DNA of 64,000 bases from Butyrivibrio sp. VCB2006. GTDB lineage: Bacteria; Bacillota; Clostridia; Lachnospirales; Lachnospiraceae. The position numbers and the translations under genes are program-made. Of the stretch, positions 1 to 11,045 are shown one piece after another (within the stretch, counting starts at the first letter, position 1; every line of letters starts with the position of its first letter). The stretch is taken from assembly GCF_000420945.1 (NCBI RefSeq), contig NZ_ATVX01000006.1:124001-188000 (forward strand). The letters run 5' to 3'. The notes under the pieces were generated by a model. The model saw nothing but the letters and a program-made list of their open reading frames with translations. It did not search any database and was not told the origin of the DNA.

Positions 1-64
1 TGTTTTATTGAATCGGAAATATGTCGATGTGTGTATTTCTTGATAAAATGATTGGAGATTAAAA

Positions 65-559
65 ATGGCACTTGCAAGTTTCAAAAATACAATTCTTCAT
101 AATCTTGTGTCAAAGCCTAAGACAAGGAAGGTTGAAAAGGAGTATCCTGTTGGTACAAGAGGACAAGTAGTAAATGACATGGATGTGTGTGTACTTTGTG
201 GTCTTTGTTCAATCAAATGCCCTACACACGCTATCACAGTAGATAAGGCTGAAAAGACCTGGTCAATCAGACCTATGAGCTGTATTCAGTGCAGATGCTG
301 CGTTGATAACTGCCCTAAGAAGTGTCTTTCAATGGGAACTCGTTTCCAGGAGCCTGGTTCTGATAAGGTTACCAAGACCTTCCATCAGTCTGAAAAAGCT
401 ATTGCTGCTCAGGAAGCCCTTATGAAGGCAGCTAAAGAGAGAGCAGCCGCAGCAGCTGCTGCAAAGGCAGCTCAGGCAGCCGCAGCAGGAAACGCACCTG
501 CACCTGCAGCTCAGCCTGCACCTGCAGCTAAGGCAGAAGAGAAAACAGAAGAGAAATAA
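65..559 (+). CDS. echF: Ech-type hydrogenase ferredoxin-like subunit (EchF/NuoI-like), 164 aa
   Basis: Small electron-transfer subunit predicted to carry electrons between ferredoxin and a membrane-bound NiFe hydrogenase. Two complete 4Fe-4S motifs are visible: C42-x2-C45-x2-C48-x3-C52-P and C73-x2-C76-x2-C79-x3-C83-P. The N-terminal 38 residues resemble the membrane-peripheral arm of NuoI/EchF proteins. From about residue 113 the protein continues into an Ala/Pro/Lys/Glu-rich low-complexity tail that is not part of the ferredoxin fold. The ATG at 65 has GGAGAT upstream at 54-59. The stop shares one base (559) with the hypF start, so translation is probably coupled. The hyp genes downstream support a hydrogenase role; the other hydrogenase subunits would lie left of the window. 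A generic dicluster ferredoxin is the alternative. Confidence 0.8.
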   Translation: MALASFKNTILHNLVSKPKTRKVEKEYPVGTRGQVVNDMDVCVLCGLCSIKCPTHAITVDKAEKTWSIRPMSCIQCRCCVDNCPKKCLSMGTRFQEPGSDKVTKTFHQSEKAIAAQEALMKAAKERAAAAAAAKAAQAAAAGNAPAPAAQPAPAAKAEEKTEEK

Positions 560-2937
560 TGATTTCTAAAATCACAGTTAAAGGGGCGGTACAGGGTGTT
601 GGTTATCGCCCCTTTATATTAAAAAAGGCAACTGAATACGGTTTACAAGGGTTTGTACGAAATATTGGAGCAGCTGTAGATATACTTGTTAAGGGTGACG
701 AAGAAACTATTCTTAAGTTCACTGAAATGATTAAAGGCGAGTATCCTTCAGGTGCTTTTATTTTGAATGTAGAAAAATGTGAGCTAAGTAATGAAGAATA
801 TACAAAATACCTTAGTTCTTTAAATATACAAGGTGATTTTGAAAAATTTGAAATAATTACCAGTGGGGAGATTGATCTTCCAAGCGAACTTCCTGTGTTT
901 TTACCGGATATAGGTATTTGCCCTGATTGCATGTCGGAAATGCTGGATCCTAAAGATAGAAGATATCATTATCCTCTTATAAGCTGTGCAGGGTGTGGGC
1001 CAAGAATATCCATATTAAACATGCTTCCTTACGACAGGGACACTACCACAATGATAGATTTTGAAATGTGTCCTGAATGCGCTGCTGAGTATACTTTAGG
1101 GAGAAGAAGACATGCGCAGACTATATCCTGCCATGACTGTGGCCCTCAATATATCCTGATTGATTTCACTCAGAAAAGTTATTCTCAATGTAATACTAAA
1201 GATATAACAAAAATTATACGCAATGATAGCACTGATAACAGTTTAACTATCGAAAGGGCAATTTCTCTTTTACGAGATAATAAGATAATTGGCCTTAAGG
1301 GTTCTTCCGGATATCAGCTTGTATGTAAGCCAAATAATAATGCTGCATCCAATTTAAGACACACCAAAGGTCGTGAGAAAAAGCCATTTGCCGTTATGTT
1401 TTCCAATATAAAAGCCATCGAAGAATACTGTTATGTAAATGACATGGAAAAGGAGCTTCTTGAAAGCTCAGCTCGTCCCATAGTTCTTTTAAATGTAAAA
1501 AAAGCCTTCGATTATGAGGTATGTAAAGATAGTAGGTACATTGGTGCATTCCTTCCATCTGTTGGAATTCACAGACTTCTTTGTGATGCGGTTGGGCCGC
1601 TTATTGTCACGAGCGCTAATAAGTCTGATGAACCAATTATCATAGATGATGACGTTTTTCTTACTGAATTCAAGGGTAAAGGTGTGGATGCAGTTCTAGT
1701 CCATAAACGTAAGATAAATATGCCACAGGATGATTCTGTTATGTTTGTGGCAGAGCTTAAAGATGGAAAATACCTTAGCCTGTTTAACAGAAGGGCCAGA
1801 GGGTATGTGCCGCTTCCGATTTTCGTAAAAGAATCTAAGGATAACAATAATTCAGTAAAGGTACTGGCCTTTGGTGGCGACCTCAAGAGCACTTTTTCTT
1901 TTGGCTATAAAGATAAGATAATCCCATCACAGTATCTTGGGGATCTAAAAGACTTTGGCGTTAATGATAACCTCAAAAAGCTTCTTGCTTCTTACGAGGA
2001 TATTTTCAAATTTAAGCCGGAAAGTATTGTTTGCGACATGCATCCTCTTTATGAGTCAGGAAGACTTGCTAAAGAGTATTCAAATAAGTATAATTTGCCC
2101 ATATTTGAGGTTCAACATCATCATGCCCATATTTTATCAGTTATGGCTGAAAAGAGCTTAAAAAGCTGTATAGGTGTTTCTTTTGACGGAACAGGCTATG
2201 GGACCGATGGAAATATATGGGGCGGAGAATTCCTGTACTGTAACGGATCCGAATTTGAAAGATGCGGCCATATGAGTTATATTAAGCTCTGCGGCGGAGA
2301 TAATGCATCAAGAAATGCAAAACTTGTAAAAGAGTGTTATTATAATGCAGCAAAGAATTCTAAAGAAGTACCGGGGCTGGTAAAAGCTGCTCTTGATAAC
2401 AACATCAATGTGTTTAATGCATCTAGTGTAGGAAGGCTCTTTGACTGTGTTTGTGCGCTTCTTGGAATTAAAGAAGAAAACTCTTTTGAAGGAGAATGCG
2501 CTATAGCCCTTGAAAAAGAGGCATGGAATTATCTTGAAAGTCATAAAGAGGACGCAAGTAACGGAAGTTATTATAAGCTTTCATTTGAAATAACTAAGGG
2601 AGACGAAGGAAAATATATTCCTGATCAGACAGCTCTTTTTACTGATATTTGTTATGCCCTTTATGAGAAAAATATTCCTGCAGATGAGCTTTCGTATTCA
2701 TTCCATATGGCCCTTTCTGATGTGATAGTCAGGGTCTGCGAATATATAAAAGAAAATAAGAAGGAGTCCAAGGTTTGCCTCTCAGGAGGCGTTTTTGGTA
2801 ACAGACTTCTTTTGACAAATACATATCAGAAGCTGTTAGAAAGCGGCTTTGAAGTATTTGTAAATGAACTTGTTCCTGCAGGAGATGCGGGAATATCAGT
2901 AGGTCAGGCTTATTACCTGATGCTTAAGGAGGATTAA
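559..2937 (+). CDS. hypF: Carbamoyltransferase HypF (NiFe hydrogenase maturation), 792 aa
   Basis: Converts carbamoyl phosphate to carbamoyl-adenylate and transfers the carbamoyl group to the HypE C-terminal cysteine, the first step towards the cyanide ligands. Domain order is the family standard. An acylphosphatase-like domain (about 1-92) carries GAVQGVGYRPF. Four zinc-binding Cys pairs follow (CPDC, CAGC, CPEC, CHDC, about 115-195). Next come a YrdC-like domain (about 215-400) and a Kae1-like C-terminal domain with the metal-binding HHHAHIL motif near residue 520 and SFDGTGYGTDG shortly after. Length is normal and no key motif is missing. The ATG is in a TAATG overlap with echF; AGGAGG near the 3' end serves hypC. 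Confidence 0.95.
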   Translation: MISKITVKGAVQGVGYRPFILKKATEYGLQGFVRNIGAAVDILVKGDEETILKFTEMIKGEYPSGAFILNVEKCELSNEEYTKYLSSLNIQGDFEKFEIITSGEIDLPSELPVFLPDIGICPDCMSEMLDPKDRRYHYPLISCAGCGPRISILNMLPYDRDTTTMIDFEMCPECAAEYTLGRRRHAQTISCHDCGPQYILIDFTQKSYSQCNTKDITKIIRNDSTDNSLTIERAISLLRDNKIIGLKGSSGYQLVCKPNNNAASNLRHTKGREKKPFAVMFSNIKAIEEYCYVNDMEKELLESSARPIVLLNVKKAFDYEVCKDSRYIGAFLPSVGIHRLLCDAVGPLIVTSANKSDEPIIIDDDVFLTEFKGKGVDAVLVHKRKINMPQDDSVMFVAELKDGKYLSLFNRRARGYVPLPIFVKESKDNNNSVKVLAFGGDLKSTFSFGYKDKIIPSQYLGDLKDFGVNDNLKKLLASYEDIFKFKPESIVCDMHPLYESGRLAKEYSNKYNLPIFEVQHHHAHILSVMAEKSLKSCIGVSFDGTGYGTDGNIWGGEFLYCNGSEFERCGHMSYIKLCGGDNASRNAKLVKECYYNAAKNSKEVPGLVKAALDNNINVFNASSVGRLFDCVCALLGIKEENSFEGECAIALEKEAWNYLESHKEDASNGSYYKLSFEITKGDEGKYIPDQTALFTDICYALYEKNIPADELSYSFHMALSDVIVRVCEYIKENKKESKVCLSGGVFGNRLLLTNTYQKLLESGFEVFVNELVPAGDAGISVGQAYYLMLKED

Positions 2938-2939
2938 TT

Positions 2940-3158
2940 ATGTGCGTAGCACTTCCTGGAAAAGTTGTTGAGCTTAATGGCAACATGGCAACTGTAGATT
3001 TTAGCGGAAATAAGGTTATTGCTGATTCAGGGCTTGTGGATGTTAAGGTTGGCGATAACGTTCTTGTACATGCAGGCTGTATTATCCAGAAGATGGATGA
3101 TGAGCTTGCCTGTGAAATCAATGAACTATTTAACGAAATAGAGGGCCTTAGTATTTAA
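2940..3158 (+). CDS. hypC: Hydrogenase assembly chaperone HypC/HupF, 72 aa
   Basis: Small chaperone that carries the Fe(CN)2CO unit with HypD and delivers it to the hydrogenase large-subunit precursor. It begins MCVALPGKV, matching the family signature; Cys2, exposed once the initiator Met is removed, is the essential iron ligand. AAGGAGG lies just upstream of the ATG at 2940, two bases after the hypF stop. hypD begins one base after the stop. Confidence 0.95.
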   Translation: MCVALPGKVVELNGNMATVDFSGNKVIADSGLVDVKVGDNVLVHAGCIIQKMDDELACEINELFNEIEGLSI

Positions 3159-3159
3159 T

Positions 3160-4200
3160 ATGATGGATTTAAAAGAGATAGTTAAGGCATTAAAAGAATA
3201 CGATGGCGAGGAAGTTCGCATTATGGAGGTTTGCGGAACCCATACTGCGTCTATTTCCGAAAATGGCATTCCATCTATGCTTTCAGATAAGATAAAGCTT
3301 ATATCAGGTCCTGGATGTCCTGTTTGTGTCACTGTAACTGCCGTGATAGACAAGCTTGTTGAGCTATCCATGAGAGAAGATACAATTGTGCTCACCTTTG
3401 GCGATCTGATCAGGGTAAAGGGCTCATCTAAATCGCTTGCTGATGCAAAGGGAGATGGAGCTCATGTTAAGATGGTCTACTCTCCAATGGAAACTGTTAA
3501 GCTTGCTGAAGCTGATCCTGACCACACCTATGTTTTTGCTGCAATTGGTTTTGAGACTACAACTCCTGTATATGCCATGGTACTGGAAAAGGCCATAGAG
3601 AAAGGCCTTAAGAATCTTAAGCTTTTGACTTCACTTAAGACAATGCCGCAGGTAATAAGATGGGTAGTAAATAATGGCGGTGGAATCGATGGATTTATCG
3701 CTCCCGGTCATGTGGCTACAATTACAGGAAGTAATGAGTATAAAGAGCTTTCTGAGGAGCTTGGAATACCCTTTGTTGTTTCTGGTTTTGAAGGACCACA
3801 GCTTCTTACTACTATCTATGCACTTGTTTCCATGAAGGGTAAAACCGGCGTGAGAAATATGTATAAAGGTGCGGTTACTGAGTCAGGTAACAATAAGGCC
3901 AAAGAGATCGTAAATAAGTACTTTGTTCCATCTGATGCTTCCTGGCGAGGCATGGGCAAAATCCCAGGCTCAGGAATGGTACTTAGAGATGAATACAGGA
4001 TGTTTGATGCAGGAAGCTATGACCTGGATGAAGACCATATGCCGGTTGGATGTTGCTGCGCAAGCGTTTTGGTAGGCAAAATAAAGCCTTGCGACTGTCC
4101 TCTGTTTGGAAAAAGCTGCACTCCGGATAATGCACACGGAGCCTGCATGGTTTCAACGGAAGGAAGCTGCTATAACTACTTTGTTTCCGGAAGGAAATAA
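3160..4200 (+). CDS. hypD: Hydrogenase maturation protein HypD, 346 aa
   Basis: Iron-sulfur scaffold on which the Fe(CN)2CO group is assembled together with HypC. Diagnostic motifs are present: C25-GTHT, GPGC53-PVC56, and a C-terminal Cys-rich segment starting with CCCASVL and continuing CDCPLFGKSC, which ligates the 4Fe-4S cluster. Length fits the family. Two consecutive ATG codons (3160 and 3163) are possible starts; no strong ribosome binding site is close, so coupling to hypC is likely. Confidence 0.95.
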   Translation: MMDLKEIVKALKEYDGEEVRIMEVCGTHTASISENGIPSMLSDKIKLISGPGCPVCVTVTAVIDKLVELSMREDTIVLTFGDLIRVKGSSKSLADAKGDGAHVKMVYSPMETVKLAEADPDHTYVFAAIGFETTTPVYAMVLEKAIEKGLKNLKLLTSLKTMPQVIRWVVNNGGGIDGFIAPGHVATITGSNEYKELSEELGIPFVVSGFEGPQLLTTIYALVSMKGKTGVRNMYKGAVTESGNNKAKEIVNKYFVPSDASWRGMGKIPGSGMVLRDEYRMFDAGSYDLDEDHMPVGCCCASVLVGKIKPCDCPLFGKSCTPDNAHGACMVSTEGSCYNYFVSGRK

Positions 4201-4218
4201 TTTTATTGGAGAAATATA

Positions 4219-5229
4219 ATGAAGATAACAATGGCTCATGGAAGCGGCGGAGAATCAACTTCTGCGCTTATAAGAGATGTATTTGCCAAACACTTTCATA
4301 ATGAAATATTAGATAAATTAGAGGATTCTGCAGTTGTTCCCGGAGCAGGAAGACTTGCTGTAACTACTGACAGTTTTGTAGTTACACCTATTCTTTTTCC
4401 CGGTGGGGACATAGGAAGACTTTGCGTTTGCGGAACAGTAAACGATCTTCTTATGAGCGGCGCAAGGCCTATGTACTTAACCTGCGGCTGTATCCTGGAA
4501 GAAGGTCTTGATATCGATGTACTTGATAAAGTTATCGCTTCAATGGCTGAAACTGCTAATGAAGCAGGTATTAAGATTATTACCGGTGATACTAAGGTTA
4601 TAGAAAACAAAGGCGGCGAGCCTGGACTTATTATCAACACATCAGGTGTTGGTTTTATAGATGATAATCTTGATGTTCCGGGTCCATTTAAACTTCAGGA
4701 TGAAGATCAGATCATTATTTCAGGCAATCTTGGAGATCATCATGCCGCAATTCTTGGTACCAGAATGGGCATAGAATCCAATATTGTATCAGATGCAGCA
4801 CCTCTTTGTGAGATGGTTAATAAGCTCCTTAATGAAGGTATCAGAGTTCATGCTATGAGAGATGTTACAAGAGGCGGCCTGGGAACAGTTCTTAATGAAT
4901 TTAGTTCTTCTTCTAAATGTACAATTGAACTGGAAGAGGAGGCACTTCCAGTATCCCCCGCAGTTAGAGATTTTTGCGGAATACTGGGGCTTGATCCAAT
5001 GTATATGGGTAACGAAGGAAAAATGGTTCTTGCTGTTCATAAGGATGATGCTCAGAAGGCAGTTTCTCTAATAAAAACATCAAAATATGGCGAAAACTGC
5101 TGCATTATCGGTAAGGTTTCGAAATTAGAGGAATCATCCGATAATAATAGTGTGGTCCTTAATACTAAAATAGGCGGAAAACGTATAATTGGTCTGATGT
5201 ACGGAGAAGGTCTTCCAAGAATTTGTTAA
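4219..5229 (+). CDS. hypE: Carbamoyl dehydratase HypE, 336 aa
   Basis: ATP-dependent enzyme of the PurM/AIRS fold that dehydrates the HypF-delivered thiocarbamate to a thiocyanate on its own C-terminal Cys. The protein ends GLPRIC, so the essential terminal cysteine is intact. The N-terminus MAHGSGGE is the usual ATP-binding start of the family. TTGGAGAA precedes the ATG with about 7 nt spacing. This is the last hyp gene here; hypA and hypB are not in the window. Confidence 0.95.
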   Translation: MKITMAHGSGGESTSALIRDVFAKHFHNEILDKLEDSAVVPGAGRLAVTTDSFVVTPILFPGGDIGRLCVCGTVNDLLMSGARPMYLTCGCILEEGLDIDVLDKVIASMAETANEAGIKIITGDTKVIENKGGEPGLIINTSGVGFIDDNLDVPGPFKLQDEDQIIISGNLGDHHAAILGTRMGIESNIVSDAAPLCEMVNKLLNEGIRVHAMRDVTRGGLGTVLNEFSSSSKCTIELEEEALPVSPAVRDFCGILGLDPMYMGNEGKMVLAVHKDDAQKAVSLIKTSKYGENCCIIGKVSKLEESSDNNSVVLNTKIGGKRIIGLMYGEGLPRIC

Positions 5230-5299
5230 ATGATGTAAAATAGGTTTTGAATTTTAAAAAGAGATTTTTCCCGTTCTATTGAAAGGAATTATATATTTA

Positions 5300-6184
5300 A
5301 TGGAGTTCAAGAGAATTAATAAAGATACAGTAACATGTATTATTACTGAAGATGATATGGATGAACAGGGCATTAAGCTTGAGGATCTTTTCGAGAAAAA
5401 GAAGGAAGCTATGGATTTCCTTCACGAGGTCATGAGAAAAGCCGAGGAAGAGGTAGATTACAAGCCAACCGGTTCTTTTATGCCTATGCAGATTACAGTA
5501 CTTCCTGATCATTCCATTTCACTTACATTATCAGAGAATGCTTCCGCTTCCTTTGGTGAGATCCTTCGTAACCTTACTGACAAGGCCGGAATCAAGATTC
5601 CTAAGAATGTTCTTGAGGATCTTGGAGACTCAGTTGATGAAGAACGTATCAACAGACTTAACGAATATCTTAAGAGCCTTAAACAGCTTACCAATTCTGT
5701 TAAGAACATCATGGAAGAAAACGGAATTGCCAAAGATCAGGATAGTAGCGAGAAGATAGAGATCAATCAGAATGCCAGCGTAGAAGATGGCAAGAAGAAA
5801 GCTGCGCTTATTTCAAATGGCGTATCAAGACAGCCACAAGCTCATTCTCCTGAGGATAAAGAGAAGCGTGATGCAAACAGACTTAAGTTCCATGAGTATG
5901 TATTCACCTTCAATGATATCCGCACAGTGATTTCTTTCTGTAGTAAAGCTCCTGCGGATCTTAAGATTAAGAGTTCTCTTTACAAGAATTCAGTTGATGG
6001 CAAGTACTATCTTGACCTGCAGAGAGAGAACGAGGATCCTAAGGCTTTTGCAGCTCTTTTCACGATGGCTTATGAGTTTGGACATTTCCAGGCTACCAAT
6101 CAGCATGTTATAGCTCATTACAAAGAGAATTTTGAATGCATTATTGAGAATAATGCACTGTATGAGCTTGCTAAAGCTTGTTAA
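5300..6184 (+). CDS. mecA: Adaptor protein MecA, about 294 aa
   Basis: MecA-family adaptor that, in Bacillus, delivers substrates such as ComK to the ClpC/ClpP protease and promotes ClpC assembly. The N-terminal domain starts MEFKRINKDTV and has ITEDDMDEQGI; the C-terminal adaptor domain (about 200-294) follows an acidic, poorly conserved linker. The longest frame begins at a TTG at 5279, but GAAAGGAA at 5281-5288 overlaps that codon and is well placed for the ATG at 5300, which I use. No terminator separates it from hypE (gap 5230-5299 is AT-rich). Confidence 0.85.
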   Translation: MEFKRINKDTVTCIITEDDMDEQGIKLEDLFEKKKEAMDFLHEVMRKAEEEVDYKPTGSFMPMQITVLPDHSISLTLSENASASFGEILRNLTDKAGIKIPKNVLEDLGDSVDEERINRLNEYLKSLKQLTNSVKNIMEENGIAKDQDSSEKIEINQNASVEDGKKKAALISNGVSRQPQAHSPEDKEKRDANRLKFHEYVFTFNDIRTVISFCSKAPADLKIKSSLYKNSVDGKYYLDLQRENEDPKAFAALFTMAYEFGHFQATNQHVIAHYKENFECIIENNALYELAKAC

Positions 6185-6208
6185 ACTTGTTTTAGGCACA
6201 TAATATGG

Positions 6209-6243
6209 AGCGGTTTAGATTTATGCTGAGCCGCTTCTTTTTT
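6209..6243 (+). terminator. Rho-independent terminator after mecA
   Basis: Stem AGCGGTT (6209-6215) pairs with AGCCGCT (6229-6235) with one G-U, followed by a T-rich run. It lies between mecA and the following pseudouridine synthase. Confidence 0.7.
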
Positions 6244-6259
6244 ATATAAGGATAAGAGA

Positions 6260-6976
6260 ATGCGATTAAATCAATATATAGCGGCCTGTGGTGTTTGTTC
6301 CAGAAGAGAAGCAGACAAACTTGTAGCTGCAGGAAGAGTTAAGGTTAACGGTAGTATCCCTCAGCCCGGACTTCAGGTTGAAGAAACGGATGAAGTTTAC
6401 GTAGATAACAAAAAGATAAGCCTGGTTATCGAGGATGTTGTTCTTGCGTATTATAAACCAATCGGAGTCGTATGTACTGAGAAGGACTCCCATGCTGAGA
6501 GATGCGTAACTACTGAAATTAATTACCCTACAAGAGTTACTTATGCCGGCAGACTAGATAAGGATTCTGAGGGACTTCTGATTCTTTCTAATGATGGAAA
6601 TCTCATCAACGCAATGATGAAATCCTCCAATAAGCATGAAAAAGAGTATGAAGTGGAAGTTGATAAGGAAATAAACGGTGACTTTCTTAAGAAGATGGCG
6701 AATGGCGTCTATCTTGAAGAACTTGACAGAACTACAAGAGGCTGTAAGATTACAAAGACAGGCAAAAAGAGCTTTCGAATCATACTTACACAAGGTCTTA
6801 ACAGACAGATCAGGCGCATGTGCCAGGCACTTGGCGCCAATGTAGTGAAGCTAAAAAGAATACGAGTTATGACAGTCAAGCTCGCAGATTATGAGCTTAA
6901 GCCCGGGCAGTACAAAGAACTGGATAATAGAGCAAAAGATGATTTGTACAGAGCTTGTGGCCTATTAAAGAAATAA
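6260..6976 (+). CDS. rluF: 23S rRNA pseudouridine synthase, RluF-like, 238 aa
   Basis: RsuA/RluB/E/F-family enzyme that isomerises a uridine in 23S rRNA. An S4 RNA-binding domain (about 1-60) begins MRLNQYIAACG. The catalytic loop GRLDKDSEGL (near residue 98) contains the nucleophilic Asp. GLNRQIRRMC near residue 180 is closer to RluF than to RluB. GGATAAGAGA precedes the ATG. The exact target base is inferred from the subfamily motif only. Confidence 0.85.
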   Translation: MRLNQYIAACGVCSRREADKLVAAGRVKVNGSIPQPGLQVEETDEVYVDNKKISLVIEDVVLAYYKPIGVVCTEKDSHAERCVTTEINYPTRVTYAGRLDKDSEGLLILSNDGNLINAMMKSSNKHEKEYEVEVDKEINGDFLKKMANGVYLEELDRTTRGCKITKTGKKSFRIILTQGLNRQIRRMCQALGANVVKLKRIRVMTVKLADYELKPGQYKELDNRAKDDLYRACGLLKK

Positions 6977-6983
6977 TAATTAG

Positions 6984-9038
<2,055 letters not shown>

Positions 9039-9063
9039 TTGCAATAAAAACAATGATAAATAC

Positions 9064-9072
9064 TGATATAAT
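9064..9072 (+). promoter_or_regulatory. Extended -10 promoter candidate for metAA
   Basis: TG-A-TATAAT forms an extended -10 (TG at 9064-9065, hexamer at 9067-9072) in the 69-bp gap between ligA and metAA. No good -35 hexamer is visible at 16-18 bp. The gap is too short for an S-box or SAM riboswitch. Confidence 0.5.
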
Positions 9073-9107
9073 CATAATAATAGTTACTTGCAACGAGGTG
9101 AAAAGAC

Positions 9108-10085
9108 ATGCCAATTAAAATCCAAAATGATTTACCGGCTAGAGAAATACTTGAACAGGAGAATATTTTCGCAGTAGACGAAAACAGAGCTCTGCACCAG
9201 GATATCAGATCTCTTCAGATTTGTATTCTCAACCTGATGCCTCTTAAAGAGGAAACTGAGCTTCAGCTTCTGCGCTCCATGTCCAATACACCTCTTCAGA
9301 TTGATGTATCCTTTATGCAGATGAGTTCTCATCATTCTAACAACACATCGCCTAACCATCTGAACAGATTCTATAATACTTTTGATGAACTTAAAGATAA
9401 CACCTATGACGGACTTATTATCACAGGTGCTCCAGTTGAGCAGATGAAGTTCGAGGAAGTGGACTATTGGGACGAGCTTTGCAAAGTATTTGAGTGGTCC
9501 AAGACAAATGTAACTTCAACCTTCCATATTTGCTGGGGCGCTCAGGCCGGAATATATTACCACTATGGTATCGACAAGAAACCCCTGGATGAGAAATTGT
9601 TCGGTATTTTCAAACACAGGGTAATGAACAGAAAAGTGCCTCTTGTGCGTGGATTTGATGACGCTTTTTATATGCCTCATTCCAGACATACAGAAACTCC
9701 AGCCTCAGAAATTGAAAATTGCGATGATCTTGTTGTTTTGGCCAAGTCACCCAGAGCAGGTATTTTCCTTTGCATGAATAAGACCGGAAGTCAGATTTTT
9801 GTAATGGGCCATGCTGAATATGACAGACTTACTCTTGATTCCGAGTATAGAAGAGATCTTTCAAAGGGGCTTAAAATCCACGTTCCGGACAACTATTATC
9901 CCGATGATAATCCTGATAATAAACCTGACCTTTTGTGGCGTTCTCATGCCAATAACCTTTATACAAACTGGCTTAATTACTATGTATACCAGAACACTCC
10001 GTATAAATGGGGCCAGATTCTTGATGATGAAAAGATAAAGATGGCTTCCAAAGCACTGACCAAGAAGGTAGAAGATAATGGATAA
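9108..10085 (+). CDS. metAA: Homoserine O-acetyltransferase, MetA family, 325 aa
   Basis: Acylates homoserine in methionine synthesis. The nucleophilic Cys is C142 in HICWGAQAG, and the catalytic His lies in MPHSRHTE. Residue 111 is Glu (GAPVE111). Structural and mutational work on MetA (Bacillus cereus) ties Glu at 111 to acetyl-CoA and Gly to succinyl-CoA, so I call it an acetyltransferase despite the family's homoserine succinyltransferase name. GAGGTG precedes the ATG by 7 nt. The 3' end overlaps the following deacetylase gene by 8 bp. Confidence 0.9.
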   Translation: MPIKIQNDLPAREILEQENIFAVDENRALHQDIRSLQICILNLMPLKEETELQLLRSMSNTPLQIDVSFMQMSSHHSNNTSPNHLNRFYNTFDELKDNTYDGLIITGAPVEQMKFEEVDYWDELCKVFEWSKTNVTSTFHICWGAQAGIYYHYGIDKKPLDEKLFGIFKHRVMNRKVPLVRGFDDAFYMPHSRHTETPASEIENCDDLVVLAKSPRAGIFLCMNKTGSQIFVMGHAEYDRLTLDSEYRRDLSKGLKIHVPDNYYPDDNPDNKPDLLWRSHANNLYTNWLNYYVYQNTPYKWGQILDDEKIKMASKALTKKVEDNG

Positions 10086-10908
10086 GAAACTTAGGAATAT
10101 ATACACTGCTTTTCCTGAAGGAAAGCACAAAGTACTTACACTTAGTTATGATGATGGAAAAATACCTGATAAGAGGCTTGTAGCTCTTTTTAATGAGTAT
10201 GGACTTAAAGGCACCTTTAATCTTAACGGTGGTCTTGAGAAGGCTCCCTTTAAAGAGTTCTATCAGGAGCATATTCCGCTATCTGAAATAAAAGAGGTAT
10301 ATGAAGGCCATGAAATCGCCTGTCACACCTTTACACATCCGACCATCGCAAGATGCCCCAAGGAACAGATAGCGCAGCAGGTTTTGGAAGACAGAAAGGT
10401 CCTTGAAAAAATCCTTGGAAAGACCGTAAGAGGAATGGCCTATCCCAATGGCTCTTTTGACGACAAGGTAGTTGAAGTTTTTAAGAGCTGCGGAATTGTT
10501 CATGCCAGAACTGTTAACCAGACACTTTCTTTTGAGCTTCCTTCAGATTTTATGAAATGGAATCCTACATGCCGTCATGCAGATCCAAGTCTCGAAGATC
10601 TCTGCAAGGATTTTACTAACTTCCATAAAACTCAGTACCTTCAGATGTTCTATGTTTGGGGCCACAGTTATGAGTTTGACAGAGATAATAACTGGCATAT
10701 CATTGAGAAATTTGCCAAGGATATGGGTGGCCACGAGGATATCTGGTATGCAACCAATATAGATATAGTTGATTATTTGGATGCTTCAGACAGAATCCAG
10801 GTTTCTGTAGACGGAACCTTTGCATATAATCCAAGTGCTATACCGGTTTGGATTGAAGTTGATAAAAAACCTGTTAAATTATTACCAGGTAAATACACAG
10901 AAATTTAA
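10078..10908 (+). CDS. Polysaccharide deacetylase family protein (NodB fold), 276 aa
   Basis: Predicted metal-dependent carbohydrate esterase 4 family hydrolase. The NodB domain has SYDDG (D25/D26) near the N-terminus and the metal-binding HTFTHPT near residue 82. There is no signal peptide or membrane segment, so it is probably cytoplasmic, which is unusual for a peptidoglycan or chitin deacetylase. Its start ATGGATAA overlaps the metAA stop, implying translational coupling. The substrate cannot be told from sequence. Confidence 0.75.
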   Translation: MDKKLRNIYTAFPEGKHKVLTLSYDDGKIPDKRLVALFNEYGLKGTFNLNGGLEKAPFKEFYQEHIPLSEIKEVYEGHEIACHTFTHPTIARCPKEQIAQQVLEDRKVLEKILGKTVRGMAYPNGSFDDKVVEVFKSCGIVHARTVNQTLSFELPSDFMKWNPTCRHADPSLEDLCKDFTNFHKTQYLQMFYVWGHSYEFDRDNNWHIIEKFAKDMGGHEDIWYATNIDIVDYLDASDRIQVSVDGTFAYNPSAIPVWIEVDKKPVKLLPGKYTEI

Positions 10909-10918
10909 TAATAATTTA

Positions 10919-10953
10919 AGGTATAAATGCCTATTTTATGGCGTTTATACCTT
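10919..10953 (+). terminator. Terminator after the metAA-deacetylase operon
   Basis: A 13-bp stem, AGGTATAAATGCC (10919-10931) with GGCGTTTATACCT (10940-10952), has one G-U pair and an 8-nt loop, followed by a broken T-run. Confidence 0.75.
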
Positions 10954-11045
10954 TGTTGTTATCTTGTCTTTTACTAAAAAATACGATAAAATATTATTGT
11001 TAAGTCGATAATTTATTTGTGTTTTTTAACAGGGAGACTTTTATT

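Noticed and set aside
1-64. C-terminal end of a hydrogenase large subunit before echF
   Set aside because: All three frames were read; none shows the expected C-terminal DPCxxC motif, so I cannot assign these bases to a gene.
9039-9107. SAM (S-box) riboswitch before the methionine gene
   Set aside because: The gap is 69 nt and contains a -10 element and the ribosome binding site; there is no room for the riboswitch fold.
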